This document shows, one piece after another, positions 49,752-57,228 of a DNA stretch of 64,000 bases. Every line of letters starts with the position of its first letter. Within the stretch, counting starts at the first letter, position 1. The notes below the pieces were generated by a model. The model saw nothing but the letters and a program-made list of their open reading frames with translations, did no database searches and was not told the origin of the DNA. The stretch comes from CAMLFJ01 sp035524955 (GTDB taxonomy: Bacteria; Methylomirabilota; Methylomirabilia; Rokubacteriales; CSP1-6). The stretch is taken from positions 67,579 to 131,578 of the forward strand of contig DATLFG010000072.1 in the NCBI GenBank assembly GCA_035524955.1, given 5' to 3'. A program made the position numbers and the translations under genes.

Positions 49752-50108
49752 ATGCCCATCCAGACCCGCTACCTCTTCAGCGCCGCCATGGATGTCGAGC
49801 CCTCCCAGGAGCGCCTCTTCAACGAGGTCTACGACCAGGAGCACGTGCCGAGCCTGCTCACCGTGCCCGGGGTGATCGCGGTGTCGCGCTACGAGATGCA
49901 GCCGCTCGCAATGAGCATCGGCGGGCAGCTCAGGACCATCGTCATCGAGGGCGCACCAAAGTATGGCGCCCTCTACGAAATCGAAACTCCCGACGTGCTG
50001 GTGACCGAGGCGTGGGCCACCGCGGTCGAGAAGGGCCGCTGGCCGGCCCAGGTGCGGCCCCACACGCGCAACCGGCAGCACATCCTTTACCGCCGCATCG
50101 GGCCCTAG
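49752..50108 (+). CDS. Small protein with predicted dimeric alpha-beta barrel fold
   Basis: A 118-residue cytosolic protein. The pattern RYLFSAAMDVEPSQERLFNE, YDQEHVPSLLTVPGVIAVSR (about residues 27-46) and KYGALYEIETPDVL resembles DUF4286/EthD-like ferredoxin-fold proteins that form dimeric barrels; a His in the DQEH segment is commonly conserved in them. The function is unknown; relatives include monooxygenases and degradative enzymes of aromatic compounds. ATG 49752 is preceded by GGGGGAGACAC. It converges with the DUF218 gene, 13 bases apart. Confidence 0.7.
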   Translation: MPIQTRYLFSAAMDVEPSQERLFNEVYDQEHVPSLLTVPGVIAVSRYEMQPLAMSIGGQLRTIVIEGAPKYGALYEIETPDVLVTEAWATAVEKGRWPAQVRPHTRNRQHILYRRIGP

Positions 50109-50121
50109 CCGCGGGCGCCCG

Positions 50122-50766
50122 TCAGCGCATCAGGCTCGAGATGCCCAGGTAGAGGGCGAGGAGCCCCAGGTACTCGTGCAGCACGGATTCGCTGCAGCGG
50201 CGGCGGCGCCACCAGGCGTCTCCGCCGCTGCACTCGTCCGGCACCCCGGCCAGCCGGGCCTCGATGGCGCCGCCGGTCTCGCGCCGCCAGATGGCCTGCA
50301 CGCGGCGGGAATGGAACTCGGTCGTGACAAGCACGAGGCGCCGCCAGCCGCGGTCCCGGGCGACCGCGGCCACCAGGCGCAGCTCCGTCTCCGTGATCTC
50401 CACCGGCTGGTCGAGGATGACGATGGCGTCACGGGGCACACCGAATTGCTCCAGCGCGGCCACCGATTCGCCCTGGAAGTCCAGGCGGCGGATCCCCAGG
50501 TCGAGGAGGCGCTGGACCGGGGCGGGCACGAACTGCCGGGAGACCAGCACCCGCGGGGCCCGGCCCTCGCGGAACAACGCCGCCGCCGCCTCCTCCCGGT
50601 TGGGCGTGCGGCCGGCCACGACCACGATGGCGTCGGCCTGCTCGGGTGGATCGTCCACGACGAGGACCTGCCCCGCCGCGCGCAGCAGGGGCCGGTGGGC
50701 GAGGACGGCCAGTCCGGCCAGCGCGAGCAGGGCGATCAGCGCGATCCAAACCGGGCGCCGGCTCAC
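50122..50766 (-). CDS. DUF218/YdcF-like membrane-anchored protein
   Basis: A 214-residue protein with one N-terminal membrane anchor (about residues 5-25) and a DUF218 domain outside. DAIVVVAGRTPNREEAAAAL (about residues 45-64), a VLVSRQ strand and VTTEFHSRRVQAIWRRE (about 149-165, the conserved His/Arg site) are the family hallmarks. Members are linked to cell-envelope or vancomycin sensitivity (SanA, ElyC). The GTG at 50766 was taken because it directly precedes the anchor; an in-frame GTG at 50820 would add 18 residues. Divergent from the next gene. Confidence 0.8.
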   Translation of the reverse strand: MSRRPVWIALIALLALAGLAVLAHRPLLRAAGQVLVVDDPPEQADAIVVVAGRTPNREEAAAALFREGRAPRVLVSRQFVPAPVQRLLDLGIRRLDFQGESVAALEQFGVPRDAIVILDQPVEITETELRLVAAVARDRGWRRLVLVTTEFHSRRVQAIWRRETGGAIEARLAGVPDECSGGDAWWRRRRCSESVLHEYLGLLALYLGISSLMR

Positions 50767-50853
50767 CGGCGGGCCTCGCCCGTCGCGCGCGCTCCCAAAA
50801 GCTTGGGCCGGCGCCCCCACGGACGGTACGATGACGGCCAGGAGGTACTACCC

Positions 50854-51264
50854 ATGCGACGTTTTCTCGTCCTGTCCCTGACCGTCGTCGCGCTGACCGC
50901 GTGCGCGTCGACGCCGCCCAAGGTGCAGCGCAGCGAGTTCGAGGACATCCCGGTGCCGAAGGGCCTCGCGGTGGACCTGAACCGCTCCACGATCATCGAG
51001 TCGCCGACGGTGAAGGCGGCCCGCATCTTCTACAAGGGTCGCATCGAGCCGGACAGCCTTTCGGTCGCGTTCCGCACCACGCTCGAGGCCAACGGCTGGA
51101 AGCACCTGTCGTCGACGACCGCGTCCGACAAAGGCACCACGCAGGTGTACGAGAAGTCCGGCAGCTCGCTCCAGGTCCTGATCTACGAGAGCTGGTACTA
51201 CACCTGGGTCGAGATGTCCGCGACGCGGATGGTGGGTCAGGCGTCGGCGCAGCTCAAGCCGTAG
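50854..51264 (+). CDS. Predicted small lipoprotein of unknown function
   Basis: A 136-residue protein with a lipoprotein signal: MRRFLVLSLTVVALTACAS, lipobox LTAC with Cys17. The mature part shows VPKGLAVDLNRSTIIESPTV, FYKGRIEPDSLSVAFRTTLE (about residues 67-86, a helix before a Trp) and ends YESWYYTWVEMSATRM. I recognise the layout of small DUF4810/BamC-like beta-alpha lipoproteins with a GWKHLSS strand, but not a named family. GGAGG precedes ATG 50854. It ends convergent with zwf. Confidence 0.7.
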   Translation: MRRFLVLSLTVVALTACASTPPKVQRSEFEDIPVPKGLAVDLNRSTIIESPTVKAARIFYKGRIEPDSLSVAFRTTLEANGWKHLSSTTASDKGTTQVYEKSGSSLQVLIYESWYYTWVEMSATRMVGQASAQLKP

Positions 51265-51291
51265 TCCCGGCGCCACGGCGGCGGCGCCCGC

Positions 51292-52800
51292 TCAGGGGCG
51301 CCGCCAGCGCCGCCCGCTGCGCTCGATCAGCGTGTCGGCCTCGGCCGGGCCCCAGGTACCGGCCTCGTAGTTGGGGAACTTGCGCGGATCCCCTCCGGCC
51401 CAGGCGTCGAGCACGGGCTGCAGCAGCTCCCACGCCATCGTGACCCAGTCGCCCCGCGCGTAGAGGGTGGCGTCTCCCTTCATCGCGTCCAGCAACAGCC
51501 GCTCGTAGGCCTCGGGGGGCTCGCCGCCGAAGGCCTTGCCGTAGTCGAACTCCATCTCCACCGGCTTGATCCGCAGCTCGGCGCCGGGCAGCTTGGCCCC
51601 GAAGGAGAGCGACATGCCCTCGTCGGGCTGGATACGGAGTACGAGCAGATTGGGCTCGGCCAGGATCTCCGGGTTGCGGCGGAACACGAGGTGCGGCGTG
51701 CGCCTGAACTGCACCGCGATCTCGCTCGCGCGCTTGGGCAGCCGCTTGCCGGTGCGCAGGTAGAAGGGCACGCCGGCCCACCGCCAGTTCTCGACCTCGA
51801 GCCGGAGCGCCGCGAAGCTCTCGGTGAGGGAGCCGGCGGAGACGCCCTTCTCCTCGCGGTAGCCCACCACCCGCTGCCCGCCCACGAAGCCCGGCCCGTA
51901 CTGGCCGCGGACCGCCACGCGGTCCACCTCGTCGGCCGCGATGGGCCGGATCGCGCGCATCACCTTGGTCTTCTCGTCGCGCACCGGATCGGAGTCGAAG
52001 GTGACCGGCGGCTCCATCGCGACCAGGCAGAGGAGCTGCAGGATGTGGTTCTGGATCATGTCGCGGAGCGCCCCCGATTCCTCGTAGTAGGCGCCGCGGC
52101 CCTCGACCCCGATGGACTCGCCCACCGTGATCTGCACGTGATCCACGTGATTGCGGTTCCACAGCGGCTCGAAGATGCCGTTGGCCCACCGGAACACGAG
52201 GATGTTCTGGACCGTCTCCTTGCCCAGGTAGTGATCGATCCGATAGACCTGGTCCTCGGTGAACGCGGAGGCGACCACCTGGTTGAGCGCGCCCGCGGAG
52301 GCCAGGTCGCGGCCGAAGGGCTTCTCGATGATGATGCGCACCCAGCCGCCGGTGTGCTCGGTCGCGCGGTTGAGGCCCGCCTCGCCCAGGCGGGTGACGA
52401 GGTGTGGGTACACCGAGGGTGGGGTGGAGACGTAGAAGAGCCGGTTGCCGCTCGTGCCGCGCTCCTGCTCGACCTGCTTCAGGTAGGCCGCGAGCCCGGG
52501 GTACGTGCCGGTGTCGGCGGGATCGCCGGAGTAGTAGAAGAGGGCCTGCGCGAAGCGGTCCCACACGCGGGTCGAGGGCGGCTGCACGCGCGCGAAGTCG
52601 GAGACGGCCTCGCGCATGCGGGCCCGGAACTGCTCGTTGGTCATCTCCGAGCGCGCGACGCCGACCACCGCGAACGGCTCCGGGAGCACGCGGCTGCCGA
52701 ACATGGACCACAGCGCGGGGATGAGCTTGCGCCGCGTGAGATCGCCCGAGGCACCGAAGATGACCAGCGCACAGGACTCGTCGGGGGTGGGAGTCGTCAT
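51292..52800 (-). CDS. zwf: Glucose-6-phosphate 1-dehydrogenase
   Basis: A 502-residue enzyme of normal length catalysing the first oxidative pentose-phosphate step. It opens with VIFGASGDLTRRKLIPAL (nucleotide site, about residues 13-30), has IIIEKPFGRD (about 152-161), the active-site RIDHYLGKETVQN (about 188-200, with the Lys and His), then FRRTPHLVFR and EMEFDYGKAF near the C terminus. Cofactor preference (NAD or NADP) is not decided. It lies five bases after the RpiB-Pgi gene on the same strand, as the last gene of a pentose-phosphate operon. Confidence 0.95.
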   Translation of the reverse strand: MTTPTPDESCALVIFGASGDLTRRKLIPALWSMFGSRVLPEPFAVVGVARSEMTNEQFRARMREAVSDFARVQPPSTRVWDRFAQALFYYSGDPADTGTYPGLAAYLKQVEQERGTSGNRLFYVSTPPSVYPHLVTRLGEAGLNRATEHTGGWVRIIIEKPFGRDLASAGALNQVVASAFTEDQVYRIDHYLGKETVQNILVFRWANGIFEPLWNRNHVDHVQITVGESIGVEGRGAYYEESGALRDMIQNHILQLLCLVAMEPPVTFDSDPVRDEKTKVMRAIRPIAADEVDRVAVRGQYGPGFVGGQRVVGYREEKGVSAGSLTESFAALRLEVENWRWAGVPFYLRTGKRLPKRASEIAVQFRRTPHLVFRRNPEILAEPNLLVLRIQPDEGMSLSFGAKLPGAELRIKPVEMEFDYGKAFGGEPPEAYERLLLDAMKGDATLYARGDWVTMAWELLQPVLDAWAGGDPRKFPNYEAGTWGPAEADTLIERSGRRWRRP

Positions 52801-52805
52801 GCGCG

Positions 52806-55124
52806 TCAGAGCCTCTTGGTCAGTCCCTGGACCAGCTGGAGCAGGTGCGGCAGGGCCTGGGACTGCTTGCCGGTGAGATGAAGCCGGATCACCCGGCGCG
52901 CTCCGTCGCGCAGACTCTGGAGATCGCCCAGCGCCTGGGCGGCCTTCAGGGTCGAGAAGCCGTATCCCGCGCCGGGAATGGCCGGGTCCTCACGGTCGTC
53001 CCCGGTGATCTGGATGAACAGGCCGCTCGTGGGCCCGCCCTTGTGGAGCTGGCCCGTCGAGTGGAGATAGCGCGGGCCCCAACCGACCGTGGTCGCGATG
53101 CGCAGCCGGTCGCGCAGAGCCACCCGGACCTCCTGGAGGATCCGCCACGCGTCCGAGGTCGGCGTGAGATAGGCCTGGATGGCCAGGTAGTCGCCGGGGA
53201 CCGCCTGGGCCAGGTGCGCAGCCACGCCTCGGCTGACCGACGTCGGCTTCTTGTTCGACTTGGTCATGAGCACCAGGCCGTCTTCCTCGATGTCCGAGGG
53301 CCACTCGGGCAGGCGGCGCGAGCGCCGCCACTCGGTGAGCAGTGTGCTCGTCTGCTCCTTGCCGCGCGCCACGTCGGGCTCGTCGAAGGGATTCACCCCG
53401 AGCACGGCGCCCGCGGTGGCGGTCGCCAGCTCCCAGCGGAAGAACTCGGCGCCGAGATCCATCGCATCCTTCAGCATGAGCCGCAGCACGGGGTGGCCCG
53501 CATCCGAGAGCGTCGCGAGAGCCGCGTCGTGGGTGGTATCGCCCTCGAGCACGATGGACACGAAGATTCGGTCGTCGCCGTACACGCTCGGCGCGCCGAG
53601 CGGCTCGTCCGCCACCGGCACGAGACCGGTGCCGTCCTTGCCGAGCGACTCGGCCAGGAGCTGCTCGATCCAGCTTCCGAGCGCGCGGATCTTCTCGGAG
53701 AGCACCAGCGTGACCTTGTCGCGGCCGGCGCGGGCGAGCCCGGCCAGCACCGCGCCGAGCTGGACCGCGGGATTACCGCGCACGCCTACCTCGTTGCCGC
53801 ACGTCTCCACCATGCCGTGGGCGCGCTCGAGCAGGATCTTGATGTCCACGCCGATCATCGCCGCGGGCACCAGGCCGAAGAACGAGAGCGCGGAGAAGCG
53901 CCCGCCGATGGACGCGGGATTGAGGAAGGTGCGGCGGAAGCCGGTCTCGGTGGCCAGCTTGTCCAGCGGGCGCCCGGGGTCGGTGATGGCCACAAACTGC
54001 ATGCCGGGGCGGGGCGACGCCGCGGCCTCGACCTGGCCGCGGAAGAACGAGTACGCGGCGAGGGTCTCCGCGGTGGTGCCGGACTTGCTCGAGACCAAGA
54101 AGAGCGTGCGCCCCAGGTTGCAGGCGTCGAGAATGTGCTTGACCGCGCCCGGATCCGTGGAGTCGAGCACGAGCATGTCCGGGAAGCCCATCTTGGACCC
54201 GAAGGTCTCGTTCAGCACTTCGCCGGTCAAGGAGGAGCCGCCCATGCCCAGGAGGACCACCTGGGAGAATTGGAGCCGGCGGATCTCGTCGGCGAACGTG
54301 CGGATGTCCTCGGCGTGGCTGCGCATGATGGTGGGCGAGGTGAGCCAGCCGAGGCGATTGCGCACGGTGGCGGGGTCGCCCTTCCACAGCGTGGCGTCCT
54401 TTACCCAGAGGCGGTCCAGGAACTCGTGGGTCTCGAGGAAGCGCAGCGTCTCCTCCACCGCGGGCAGCTTGAGCGGGTCCGGCAGCACCAGCGCCGGGGT
54501 CGTGACTGCCGGCGCCGTCGGGCGCGGGGGCGGCGTCTCCGCCGGGGCGTCCGACTCCGCGCGCACGGCCACGGGTTGGCCCAGGGGCGGGGCCGGTTTC
54601 GCGGACACCGGCCTGGGCGTGGTGGCCCTCGGGCCTCCCTTTTCTTCCGCGGGCCGGAGCGGCGCCTTGTCGGCTCCGAGCAGCCCGGCCTCGAGTTGTC
54701 CGATCTTGGCCACGTGCCGCGACTGGGGCTCGCCCGCGGGGAACTGGCTGCCGATGAAGGCCTGGGCGATCTCGATGGCGGTCTTGGCCTCGAGCCCGGC
54801 CGCGGCAAGGCAGAGCACGTTGGCGTCCACCTCCTCGCGGCTCCGGCGGGCGGAATCGATGTCGTGACTCATCGTCGCGCGGATGCCCCGCATCTTGTTG
54901 GCCGCGACCACCCCGCCGGCCCCGCTGGCGCAGAGGAGCAGGCTCGCGTCCACGAAGCCCCGGAGCACCGCCTGGCCGACCGCCCGAGCGTAGTCCGGAT
55001 AGTCCACGGGGTCGGTCGAGAAGGTGCCGAGGTCGAGGACGTCATGCCCGTCGGCCTCGAGGGCCGCCACGAGGGGCTCTTTGAGGGCCAAACCGGTGTC
55101 GTCACAGCCGATCGCGATTCGCAT
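52806..55124 (-). CDS. Fusion of ribose-5-phosphate isomerase B and glucose-6-phosphate isomerase
   Basis: A single 772-residue frame. Residues 1-145 are RpiB/LacAB: IGCDDTGLALKEPLVAAL, LLLCASGAGGVVAANKMRGI (catalytic Cys about 69), MSHDIDSARRSREEVDANVL. An Ala/Pro-rich linker covers about 150-215. Residues 216-772 are a Pgi domain with VVLLGMGGSSLTGEVLNETF, FLVSSKSGTTAETLAAYSFF, NPASIGGRFSALSFFGLV and YLHSTGQLHKGGP, resembling the Pgi half of Tal-Pgi fusion proteins. It would interconvert ribulose/ribose-5-P and F6P/G6P. The linker lacks any internal start or stop. It follows the gluconokinase gene by 20 bases and precedes zwf. Confidence 0.9.
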   Translation of the reverse strand: MRIAIGCDDTGLALKEPLVAALEADGHDVLDLGTFSTDPVDYPDYARAVGQAVLRGFVDASLLLCASGAGGVVAANKMRGIRATMSHDIDSARRSREEVDANVLCLAAAGLEAKTAIEIAQAFIGSQFPAGEPQSRHVAKIGQLEAGLLGADKAPLRPAEEKGGPRATTPRPVSAKPAPPLGQPVAVRAESDAPAETPPPRPTAPAVTTPALVLPDPLKLPAVEETLRFLETHEFLDRLWVKDATLWKGDPATVRNRLGWLTSPTIMRSHAEDIRTFADEIRRLQFSQVVLLGMGGSSLTGEVLNETFGSKMGFPDMLVLDSTDPGAVKHILDACNLGRTLFLVSSKSGTTAETLAAYSFFRGQVEAAASPRPGMQFVAITDPGRPLDKLATETGFRRTFLNPASIGGRFSALSFFGLVPAAMIGVDIKILLERAHGMVETCGNEVGVRGNPAVQLGAVLAGLARAGRDKVTLVLSEKIRALGSWIEQLLAESLGKDGTGLVPVADEPLGAPSVYGDDRIFVSIVLEGDTTHDAALATLSDAGHPVLRLMLKDAMDLGAEFFRWELATATAGAVLGVNPFDEPDVARGKEQTSTLLTEWRRSRRLPEWPSDIEEDGLVLMTKSNKKPTSVSRGVAAHLAQAVPGDYLAIQAYLTPTSDAWRILQEVRVALRDRLRIATTVGWGPRYLHSTGQLHKGGPTSGLFIQITGDDREDPAIPGAGYGFSTLKAAQALGDLQSLRDGARRVIRLHLTGKQSQALPHLLQLVQGLTKRL

Positions 55125-55144
55125 GGTCCCGCACGGCTATTCTC

Positions 55145-56614
55145 TCAGGACTGGTTAACGCCGACAATGTTGTCGTAGAGGCGTCGCTGCCGCTCGCGCG
55201 CGGCCCGGTACCGGGCATGCCGCTCCGCGACCGGATGGAGGAGCCGGGTGGGTGCCGGCGCCTCGGGAACGGCCACACCCAGGGTCTCGAGGGCCAGGAG
55301 GGCCGCTCCCCGGGTCGAGGCCTCCGCGTCCCCGCCCTGTGCCACCGGGACACCCAGGGCGTCGGTCACGATCTGGGCCCAGGCCGGTGAATGGGCCAGC
55401 GCCCCACCGGAGGCCACCACGACGTGATCGGCGCTCGCCAGCGGGCGCAGCCGGTCGTAGACGTCGGCCAGGCGGAACGCGACGCTCTCGAGGAGCGCCC
55501 GGGTGATCTCGACGGCCCCCGTGTCGAGCGAGAGGCCTGTGACGGCGGCCCGCGCCTCCGGCCGCCAGCCCGGGCTCCGCTCGCCGGCCAGGAAGGGGAG
55601 CGCGGTGAGCCCGTGTCCGTCCGGCGCGGCCGCGCCGAGTGCCGCCTCGAGGGCCGCGGGATCGGCGGGCAGGGCCAGGTGCCGGCGGCACCAGGCGAGC
55701 ACGTTGCCGCCCTCCGATGTCGCGCCGCCGACCAGCGCGCGCCGGGCGTCCACCCGGTAGCGCCACAGTCCCCACGGCGTGACCGGGTGCGGGCCCAGGG
55801 GCTCCGCCAGGACCACGCGCAGAGCGGCGGAGGTCCCGACATTGAGCGCGACCCGCCGCGGGCCCCAGCAGCCGGAGCCCACGTTCGAGCACGCGCCGTC
55901 GCCGCGCGCCGGATGCCAGGGCACGCGCGCGAGCGCGGGCCAGCGCGCGGCGTGCGGGGTGATCAGGCCGGACGCGGTGGTGTCGTCGATGGGCGGCAGC
56001 TGCGCGGCGGTGATCCCGGCCGCGGCGAGCATGTCGGCGTCCCAGCCGCCGGCGATCTGATCCAGCAGGCCGGTGCCGGAGGCCATCGAGAGGCTCGTGG
56101 CGAGGCGGCCGGTCAGCCGCGCGTGCAGGTACTCGCCGAAGCCGCACCAGACGGCGGCACGCGCGAAGACCTCGGGGCGGCTCTCGCGCAGCCAGCGGAG
56201 CTTGGCGGGGAAGAACGCGGAGTGCAAGGGCGCCCCGGTGCGCGCGTGAATGCGGCGCTCGTCGTGGGCGCGCCGGAGCGCGGCGGCCGCGGGCCCGCTG
56301 CGGGTGTCGGCCCAGGTGATGACCGGCGTGAGCGGGCGACCGGCGCCGTCGAGCGCGAGCAGGCTGTGCCAGAAGACGGAGACGCCCACCGCCGCGATCT
56401 CCGGCGCGCGCGCGCCGCAGCCGGTGAGGGAGGTGTCGAGCGCGTTGGTCATCGCGGCCAGCAGGATATCGGCGTCCAGCTCGACGCCGCCGTCGGGCGT
56501 GGTACGTGGCTCGTAGGCGACCTGGCCCTCCGCGCCGGGCAGCGCGCGCCCGGCCCGGTCGAAGACGCGGACGCGGGCGGAGCTGGTGCCGACGTCCAGC
56601 GCCAGGACGAGCAT
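55145..56614 (-). CDS. FGGY-family sugar kinase, probable gluconokinase
   Basis: A 489-residue kinase of the FGGY fold. VLALDVGTSSARVRVFDRAG (about residues 3-22) is the first phosphate loop, HSLLALDGAGRPLTPVITWA (about 88-107) and DTRSG resemble gluconokinase GntK, and VGTSAALRVVL and VVASGGALAHSPAWAQIVTD (about 409-428) complete the ATP site. It phosphorylates gluconate (or a similar polyol/ketose such as xylulose) using ATP. With zwf and RpiB-Pgi downstream it supplies the pentose-phosphate pathway. ATG 56614 lies seven bases after a TATAGT box, so it is probably leaderless. First gene of the operon. Confidence 0.88.
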   Translation of the reverse strand: MLVLALDVGTSSARVRVFDRAGRALPGAEGQVAYEPRTTPDGGVELDADILLAAMTNALDTSLTGCGARAPEIAAVGVSVFWHSLLALDGAGRPLTPVITWADTRSGPAAAALRRAHDERRIHARTGAPLHSAFFPAKLRWLRESRPEVFARAAVWCGFGEYLHARLTGRLATSLSMASGTGLLDQIAGGWDADMLAAAGITAAQLPPIDDTTASGLITPHAARWPALARVPWHPARGDGACSNVGSGCWGPRRVALNVGTSAALRVVLAEPLGPHPVTPWGLWRYRVDARRALVGGATSEGGNVLAWCRRHLALPADPAALEAALGAAAPDGHGLTALPFLAGERSPGWRPEARAAVTGLSLDTGAVEITRALLESVAFRLADVYDRLRPLASADHVVVASGGALAHSPAWAQIVTDALGVPVAQGGDAEASTRGAALLALETLGVAVPEAPAPTRLLHPVAERHARYRAARERQRRLYDNIVGVNQS

Positions 56615-56621
56615 GTGCGAT

Positions 56622-56627
56622 ACTATA
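56622..56627 (-). promoter_or_regulatory. Predicted -10 element of the gluconokinase operon
   Basis: On the minus strand TATAGT (56627-56622) ends seven bases before ATG 56614. No Shine-Dalgarno sequence fits in between, so a leaderless transcript is expected. No clear -35 box. Confidence 0.5.
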
Positions 56628-56690
56628 CGACGCACTGGATCCGGGCTCGGGCCCGCTCCACGCCGTTCACCCGACAGGCAGGAGACCGAC

Positions 56691-57221
56691 ATGTCCCTCA
56701 TCACGGTGCTGAGCCCGGTGGGCGAGCTCCGGACGGCGACCACGGCGATTCCGCCGCTGCCCGCCGATCTGCGCGGCCTCACGGTGGGCTTCCTCGACAA
56801 CACCAAGCACAACTTCGACCGCCTGGTCACCGGCATCGGCGAGCGGCTCATGGAGCGCCACGGTGTCAAGCGTGTGGTGATCCTCCGGAAGGCCAACGCG
56901 GCCACCGGCGCCGCCCACGCGATCATCGAGGAGCTGTCGAAGGAGTGCGATCTCGTCTTCGCCGGATCCGCGGACTGAGGCTCCTGCACGTCGTGGAGTC
57001 TCCACGACTCGCTGGAGCTGGCGAAGGCGGGCACGCCCGCGGGCCTGATCACCACCACCGTGTTCCAGCGCCTGGCCCTGGGGGAGATGGCGGCGCTCGG
57101 CGCCACCGGGCTGCCGATGCTCGTCGTCCAGCATCCGCTGGGCGGTGAGGCGCCGGAAGGCGTGAGCCGCCGCATCGCGCAGGCGGTGGAGCAGCTCGGC
57201 GCCATGCTGGGCGCCCGGTGA
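56691..57221 (+). CDS. UGSC-family selenoprotein (UGA decoded as selenocysteine)
   Basis: A 176-residue protein if the in-frame UGA at 56976-56978 is read as selenocysteine (Sec96). The residues after it are Gly97-Ser98-Cys99, the U-G-S-C motif that names a family of (seleno)proteins. The frame continues without interruption to a normal stop at 57219-57221, and the region after the UGA codes for sensible protein (SLHDSLELAKAGTPAGLITT, then VVQHPLGGEAPEGVSRRIAQ). A compact hairpin (56981-57017) follows the UGA at SECIS distance. Before the motif, LTVGFLDNTKHNFDRL and KECDLVFAGSAD give an alpha/beta fold. Likely a thiol/selenol redox enzyme of unknown substrate. ATG 56691, GGAG upstream. Confidence 0.88.
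56981..57017 (+). promoter_or_regulatory. SECIS-like hairpin directing UGA recoding
   Basis: GUCGUGGA (56990-56997) pairs perfectly with UCCACGAC (57001-57008) around a three-base loop GUC, with a G first in the loop as bacterial SECIS elements require. CUCC (56981-56984) also pairs with GGAG (57014-57017), with a partly mismatched internal stretch. The loop lies 20 bases after the UGA, in the usual range for SelB binding. It sits within the coding frame. Confidence 0.8.
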
Positions 57222-57228
57222 GCCCGTC

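Noticed and set aside
56691..56978. Reading the UGSC gene as a 95-residue protein or as a nonsense-mutated pseudogene
   Set aside because: The UGA is followed directly by Gly-Ser-Cys and a SECIS-like hairpin, and the frame downstream is intact coding sequence, so selenocysteine decoding explains it better.
55391..57148. Plus-strand 585-codon frame opposite the gluconokinase gene and across the selenoprotein region
   Set aside because: Arg/Gly/Ala-rich antisense translation; the true coding frames on either side have clear family motifs.
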